From assembly GCA_038227045.1 (NCBI GenBank), contig JBBRQD010000064.1:1-32469 (forward strand): a stretch of DNA of 32,469 nt, read 5' to 3'. How positions within the stretch are numbered: the stretch's first letter is position 1; each line of letters opens with the position of its first letter. Under the pieces are notes generated by a model. It saw only the letters and a list, made by a program, of their open reading frames with translations. It was not told the DNA's origin and did not search any database. Shown here piece by piece: positions 29,493 through 32,469 of this stretch. The DNA is from JANXLS01 sp038227045. GTDB taxonomy: Bacteria; Planctomycetota; SZUA-567; H5-PLA8. A program made the translations under genes and the position numbers.

Positions 29493-31250
29493 ATGGTTAA
29501 ACGGTTTAGCACGCTCGATATCGGCCTCAGCCAGAAGGATTTGGATGCTGAAATCGAAGCCGCAATGAAGGATTTTTCCGCTCAGGACGGCGCCAACAAC
29601 GCGGTGATCGATTCGGCCGCGAATTTCGCGCAGGGCGCAATTCTCAAAGGCCGTGTGGTGCGCATTGCCGGTGACGACATCGTCGTCGATATCGGTTACA
29701 AGTCCGAAGGTTTCATTCCCAAATCTGAATTCGAATTCGGCCTCGAAGACATCGAGCCGGGCGTCGAATTGGAAGTGTATCTCGACCAGATTGAAGACGC
29801 GTCGGGCCTCGTGGTTCTCTCCAAGAAAAAAGCCGACCGCATCCGCGGCTGGGAACGCGTCATGCAGGCCTACAAGGTCGGCGACGTGGTCAAGGGCAAG
29901 GCGGTCCGCAAGATCAAGGGCGGCCTGTTGATCGACATCGGCGTGCATGTGTTCCTGCCGGCAAGCCAGATCGACGTGCGCCGCGTGGGCGATCCGGGCG
30001 ATTGGATTGGCCGCGAACTCGAGTGCAAGATCATCAAGATCGACGAGGAACGCCGCAACATCGTGCTCTCGCGCAGAAAGATGCTCGAAGAAGAGCGCGA
30101 CAAGATGAAGAAGGATCTGCTGGGCAGCATTCAGCGCGGCGAAGTGCGCCGTGGCGTGGTCAAGAATATCACCGAGTTCGGCGCGTTCATCGACCTCGGC
30201 GGCATCGACGGCCTGCTGCACATCACCGACATGAGCTGGGGCCGCATCCAGCACCCCAGCGAGATGCTCAAGGTCGATCAGATGATCGAGGTGAAGGTCC
30301 TCGACTTCGATCCCGTCCGCGAACGCATCAGCCTGGGACTCAAGCAGCTCAGCCAGAATCCCTGGCAGTCCGCGCCGACGAAGTACCCCATCGGCAGCAA
30401 GGTCAAGGGCGAGATCGTCAACATCATGCCGTATGGCGCGTTCGTCAAGCTCGAACCGGGCGTCGAAGGCCTCGTCCACATTTCCGAGATGTCGTGGACG
30501 CGCAGCATTCAACACCCCAACGACATCGTCCAGCTCCAGCAGCAGGTCGAAGTCGTGGTGCTCGACATCAACCCGGAGAAGCAGGAAATCAGCCTGGGGA
30601 TGAAACAGGCCGAAGCCAATCCGTGGACGAACGTCGAAGAGCGCTACCCGGCCGGCACGAAGATCAAGGGCAAGGTCCGCAACATGACCACGTACGGCGC
30701 GTTCGTCGAATTGGAAGAAGGCATCGACGGCCTGCTGCACGTGTCCGACATGAGCTGGACCAAAAAGGTGACACACCCGAGCGCGCTGCTGAAGAAGGGT
30801 GACGAAGTCGAAGCGGTCGTGTTGAGCGTCGACAAGGAACGCAAGCGCGTCGCGCTCGGCCTGAAGCAACTGGCCGACGATCCGTGGGCGACCGACATCC
30901 CCAGCCGCTTCAAGGCCGGCGACAAGGTCAGCGGCGAAGTGACGAAGCTCACGAGCTTCGGCGCGTTCGTCGAAATCGACAAAGACCTCGAAGGCTTGCT
31001 GCACATCTCCGAGATGTCCGACAACAAAGTCGAGAAACCGGAAGACGTGGTCAAGCCCAATCAGAAGCTGGAACTGCGCGTGCTGAACGTCGATCCGAAC
31101 GAACGCAAGATCGGCCTGAGCCTGCGCACAAATCCTGGCACTGGCGTGGCGCAGATGGAAGCCGAAGCGGCGGAATTGAAGGCGAAGGAAGCCGCGGAGG
31201 CGGCCGCTGCGAAGGAAGCAGGGGCGGCTCCGGTGGAAGAGGCGAAGTAG
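29493..31250 (+). CDS. rpsA: 30S ribosomal protein S1
   Basis: A 585-residue protein with six S1 (OB-fold) RNA-binding domains at about 50-117, 135-200, 216-285, 301-371, 388-457 and 475-544. The last four carry the standard G-x-V-x-x-I-x-x-(Y/F)-GAFV/I-x-L...GL-(L/V)-H-(I/V)-S-(E/D)-M pattern; domains 1 and 2 are the divergent ribosome-binding pair. An Ala/Glu/Lys-rich tail (EAEAAELKAKEAAEAAAAKE) follows. It binds mRNA and the 30S subunit during initiation. AAGGAT lies about 13 nt before ATG 29493, a long spacing. Its codon use is more G/C- and C-ending than its neighbours, consistent with high expression. Confidence 0.96.
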   Translation: MVKRFSTLDIGLSQKDLDAEIEAAMKDFSAQDGANNAVIDSAANFAQGAILKGRVVRIAGDDIVVDIGYKSEGFIPKSEFEFGLEDIEPGVELEVYLDQIEDASGLVVLSKKKADRIRGWERVMQAYKVGDVVKGKAVRKIKGGLLIDIGVHVFLPASQIDVRRVGDPGDWIGRELECKIIKIDEERRNIVLSRRKMLEEERDKMKKDLLGSIQRGEVRRGVVKNITEFGAFIDLGGIDGLLHITDMSWGRIQHPSEMLKVDQMIEVKVLDFDPVRERISLGLKQLSQNPWQSAPTKYPIGSKVKGEIVNIMPYGAFVKLEPGVEGLVHISEMSWTRSIQHPNDIVQLQQQVEVVVLDINPEKQEISLGMKQAEANPWTNVEERYPAGTKIKGKVRNMTTYGAFVELEEGIDGLLHVSDMSWTKKVTHPSALLKKGDEVEAVVLSVDKERKRVALGLKQLADDPWATDIPSRFKAGDKVSGEVTKLTSFGAFVEIDKDLEGLLHISEMSDNKVEKPEDVVKPNQKLELRVLNVDPNERKIGLSLRTNPGTGVAQMEAEAAELKAKEAAEAAAAKEAGAAPVEEAK

Positions 31251-31286
31251 GTTTGGGGCTTCTGGTTGTTTTATAATTGAAAATGG

Positions 31287-31322
31287 CGCGCCGCGATTTT
31301 TAAAGAGTCGCGGCGCGTTTTT
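31287..31322 (+). terminator. Strong rho-independent terminator after rpsA
   Basis: A perfect 10-bp stem, CGCGCCGCGA (31287-31296) and TCGCGGCGCG (31308-31317), with an 11-nt loop, is followed by TTTTT (31318-31322). Confidence 0.92.
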
Positions 31323-31460
31323 ATGGATGGATGCCGCGGTTTTTTGGGAGAATTGCTTGCAATTTGAGGATCTCATCAGTTGTATTATAGAAAGATGATG
31401 GCATTCTAAAACACGGGCGAATTGTCCCTTTTGGCGTGTCCCGCACAAAGGAGGTTGGCA

Positions 31461-31679
31461 ATGACACAATTGCTTCAGCGCGCGTTAAAAAAGATCAAAG
31501 CGCTTCCGGAATCTGAGCAGGATGGAATTGCCGAATTGATTTTGAGCGAATTGGAGGATGAGCACCGCTGGGACGAAGCGTTCGCAAAGTCCAAGGGCAA
31601 ACTCGCAAAGCTCTCCGCGAAAGTCGATGCGGATATTAAGGCCGGGCGCGTGAGCAACGCGGGTATCGACGAATTGTGA
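31461..31679 (+). CDS. Type II antitoxin-like protein
   Basis: A 72-residue protein starting at ATG 31461, preceded by AAAGGAGG, the best ribosome-binding site in the window. It is charged and helical: an N-terminal helix pair (LLQRALKKIKALPESEQDGIAELILSELEDE), then a Lys-rich helix and the extended tail (KAGRVSNAGIDEL) that would wrap the toxin. The small size, acidic/helical make-up and 4-bp GTGA overlap with the next gene identify it as the antitoxin of a toxin-antitoxin pair. No ribbon-helix-helix could be proven. Such antitoxins usually bind the promoter with the toxin. A small inverted repeat, TGAG-GAT-CTCA, sits in the upstream gap. Confidence 0.75.
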   Translation: MTQLLQRALKKIKALPESEQDGIAELILSELEDEHRWDEAFAKSKGKLAKLSAKVDADIKAGRVSNAGIDEL

Positions 31680-31939
31680 AATCGCAGATCACGGATGATT
31701 TTCGCAAGTGCTTCGCGAGACTGCCGGACGAAGTCAAGGATTCCGCACGCAAGGCATACAGACACTGGTGCGACAATCCACGCCATCCGAGCTTGCGATT
31801 CAAAAGAGTGGACCCAAAAGAACCTATTTACTCGGTTCGCGTTTCGCTGGGTTGGCGAGCGCTAGGAAAGCTTCATGGCGATACAGTGACGTGGTTTTGG
31901 ATTGGCTCTCACGCCGAATATGACAAGCTATTGGATTAA
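31676..31939 (+). CDS. RelE/ParE-type toxin
   Basis: An 87-residue protein starting at GTG 31676, overlapping the antitoxin stop by 4 bp. The fold pattern matches RelE/ParE: two helices (DDFRKCFARLPDEVKDSARKAYRHWCDNP), then a strand run with SLRFKRVD, YSVRVSLGWRALGKLHGDTVTWFWIGSHAEYDKLL. The VRV...WRALG...FWIGSHAEY strand order with basic residues is characteristic. It may be an mRNA interferase (RelE-like) or a gyrase inhibitor (ParE-like); the sequence does not decide. It is close to the transposase-like end at the right edge, a typical accessory setting. Confidence 0.82.
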   Translation: MKSQITDDFRKCFARLPDEVKDSARKAYRHWCDNPRHPSLRFKRVDPKEPIYSVRVSLGWRALGKLHGDTVTWFWIGSHAEYDKLLD

Positions 31940-32001
31940 ACCAATAGCGCTCATTTTGGTGTGCTCTGACACTTCAAGTTCTGTTTTATTTCGGAGATTT
32001 C

Positions 32002-32304
32002 ATGCGTCTTGTAGCTGCAATAATTGTAATTTTCTTGTTCTCCAATTGCGCTGCCCCTCAGTCGGCCAGCGACAATCAAACAATTCCAACTGGCACCGAT
32101 GCGGCGGCAACGAAGGAGAAGGGAAAGGTGAAATGGTTCAACAGTGATAAAGATTTTGGGTTTGTCATTCCAGAAACAGGCGGAAAGAGTTTGATCTTCA
32201 TCCACCAGGGAATCAAGAATCTTAAAGAAGATCAGCGAGTGGAGTTTGAGCGCGTAACGGACGAAAAGGGAGTCAAGGCGGTTAAACTTAAGTTGCTCGA
32301 CTAA
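32002..32304 (+). CDS. Cold-shock domain protein with N-terminal export signal
   Basis: A 100-residue protein. Residues 1-16 (MRLVAAIIVIFLFSNC) form a hydrophobic signal with Cys16 in a lipobox-like place, though -1 is Asn, which is not canonical. Residues 17-38 are a polar Ser/Thr/Ala linker. Residues 40-99 are a cold-shock domain: KGKVKWFNSDKDFGFVIPE (RNP1-type KDFGFV), LIFIHQGI (RNP2-type), VEFERVTDEKGVKAVKL. ATG 32002 has GGAG 5 nt upstream. No other ATG or GTG lies in frame before the domain, so an ordinary cytoplasmic form is not obviously encoded. Cold-shock proteins normally act on RNA in the cytoplasm; an exported one is unusual. Confidence 0.85.
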   Translation: MRLVAAIIVIFLFSNCAAPQSASDNQTIPTGTDAAATKEKGKVKWFNSDKDFGFVIPETGGKSLIFIHQGIKNLKEDQRVEFERVTDEKGVKAVKLKLLD

Positions 32305-32339
32305 CAAGGTGCTGTGATGGAGCACTCTCTAAACTCCGT

Positions 32340-32469
32340 TCACGCCGGGATACGTAGTTTTTCTTCTTCGGGATCGAGTTCAAAGCGTGGCCACAGGCGG
32401 TCAATCATGGTCCTCGCCTGCGCGTTTACATCGTCGATGAACTTTTTGCATGCGGCGAACAAGGCATCC
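32340..32469 (-). CDS. Transposase-like protein, C-terminal fragment (cut by window edge)
   Basis: On the minus strand a frame enters from the right edge and stops at 32342-32340. The 42 residues read DALFAACKKFIDDVN and end LDPEEEKLRIPA. They are clearly related to the fragment at 3-128 (shared AAC-x-x-F...VN...RLWPR-x-ELDPEEEKLR), with near-identical DNA over the CTCGATCCCGAAGA region. Both copies have GAGTTTAG three bases after the stop (132-139; 32336-32329), possibly part of the element end. The family is tentatively IS630-like. Only the tail is in the window. Confidence 0.6.
   Translation of the reverse strand, partial: DALFAACKKFIDDVNAQARTMIDRLWPRFELDPEEEKLRIPA

Noticed and set aside
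29490..31469. A 659-codon open frame on the minus strand opposite rpsA
   Set aside because: It is the exact antisense of a clear six-domain S1 protein. Its openness follows from the codon bias of rpsA, and its composition (Phe/Leu/Asp/His-rich) matches no family.

Overview
The window is bacterial chromosomal DNA, moderately GC-rich, with dense genes on both strands. The gene set suggests the PVC superphylum, most likely Planctomycetota: a DUF1552 protein with a twin-arginine leader, a Ser/Thr-kinase-fold protein, a membrane-anchored squalene-cyclase-like barrel protein, secreted sugar-phosphate-isomerase-like and GH16 proteins, an orphan NtrC-type regulator, and a six-domain ribosomal protein S1. 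This placement is inferred from gene content, not from a phylogenetic marker. I saw no rRNA, tRNA or CRISPR array.

Layout. At 1-128 lies the C-terminal end of a transposase-like gene, followed by a remnant gene (to 495). From 597 to 3622 are three exported-protein genes on the plus strand: a TIM-barrel isomerase-like protein, a LolA-like protein and a GH16 glycanase. From 12548 down to 3663 the minus strand carries a small two-helix membrane protein, then nuoJ-nuoK-nuoL-nuoM-nuoN (membrane arm of respiratory complex I), then a kinase-like gene with its own promoter. From 12761 to 16765 are a SUFU-domain protein with a basic tail, a HisN/IMPase-type phosphatase, an MBL-fold hydrolase (minus) and an exported parvulin PPIase. 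At 16929-18660 is a DUF47-PiT phosphate-uptake pair. At 18.8-23.4 kb are a HAD hydrolase without a normal start codon, the squalene-cyclase-like protein (minus), the NtrC-type regulator and an A/T-richer hypothetical gene (minus). At 23.8-29.2 kb are the DUF1552 protein, a Ycf48-like propeller and a 933-residue secreted repeat protein. At 29.5-31.25 kb is rpsA, with a clear promoter and terminator. The right edge has a RelE/ParE-type toxin-antitoxin pair, a cold-shock domain behind an export signal, and a second transposase-like C-terminus on the minus strand related to the one at the left edge.

The most striking non-coding feature is the content of the gene gaps. At least a dozen hold short-period arrays (7 or about 10 bp) or palindromes from several unrelated sequence families. 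They include consensus TGAAACC, CCCTAAT-like, TTCATCC, CTCTGCG-like and CGC(A/G)GAT-N3 arrays, and a perfect 22-bp inverted repeat. They often occur as inverted pairs able to form long hairpins, including two inside the nuo operon. One abuts the HAD gene exactly where its start codon should be. Other oddities are a kinase fold with HRE in place of HRD, an NtrC-type regulator with GAFTNA in place of GAFTGA, hydrophilic insertions in NuoJ, NuoL and NuoM, and the exported cold-shock domain.
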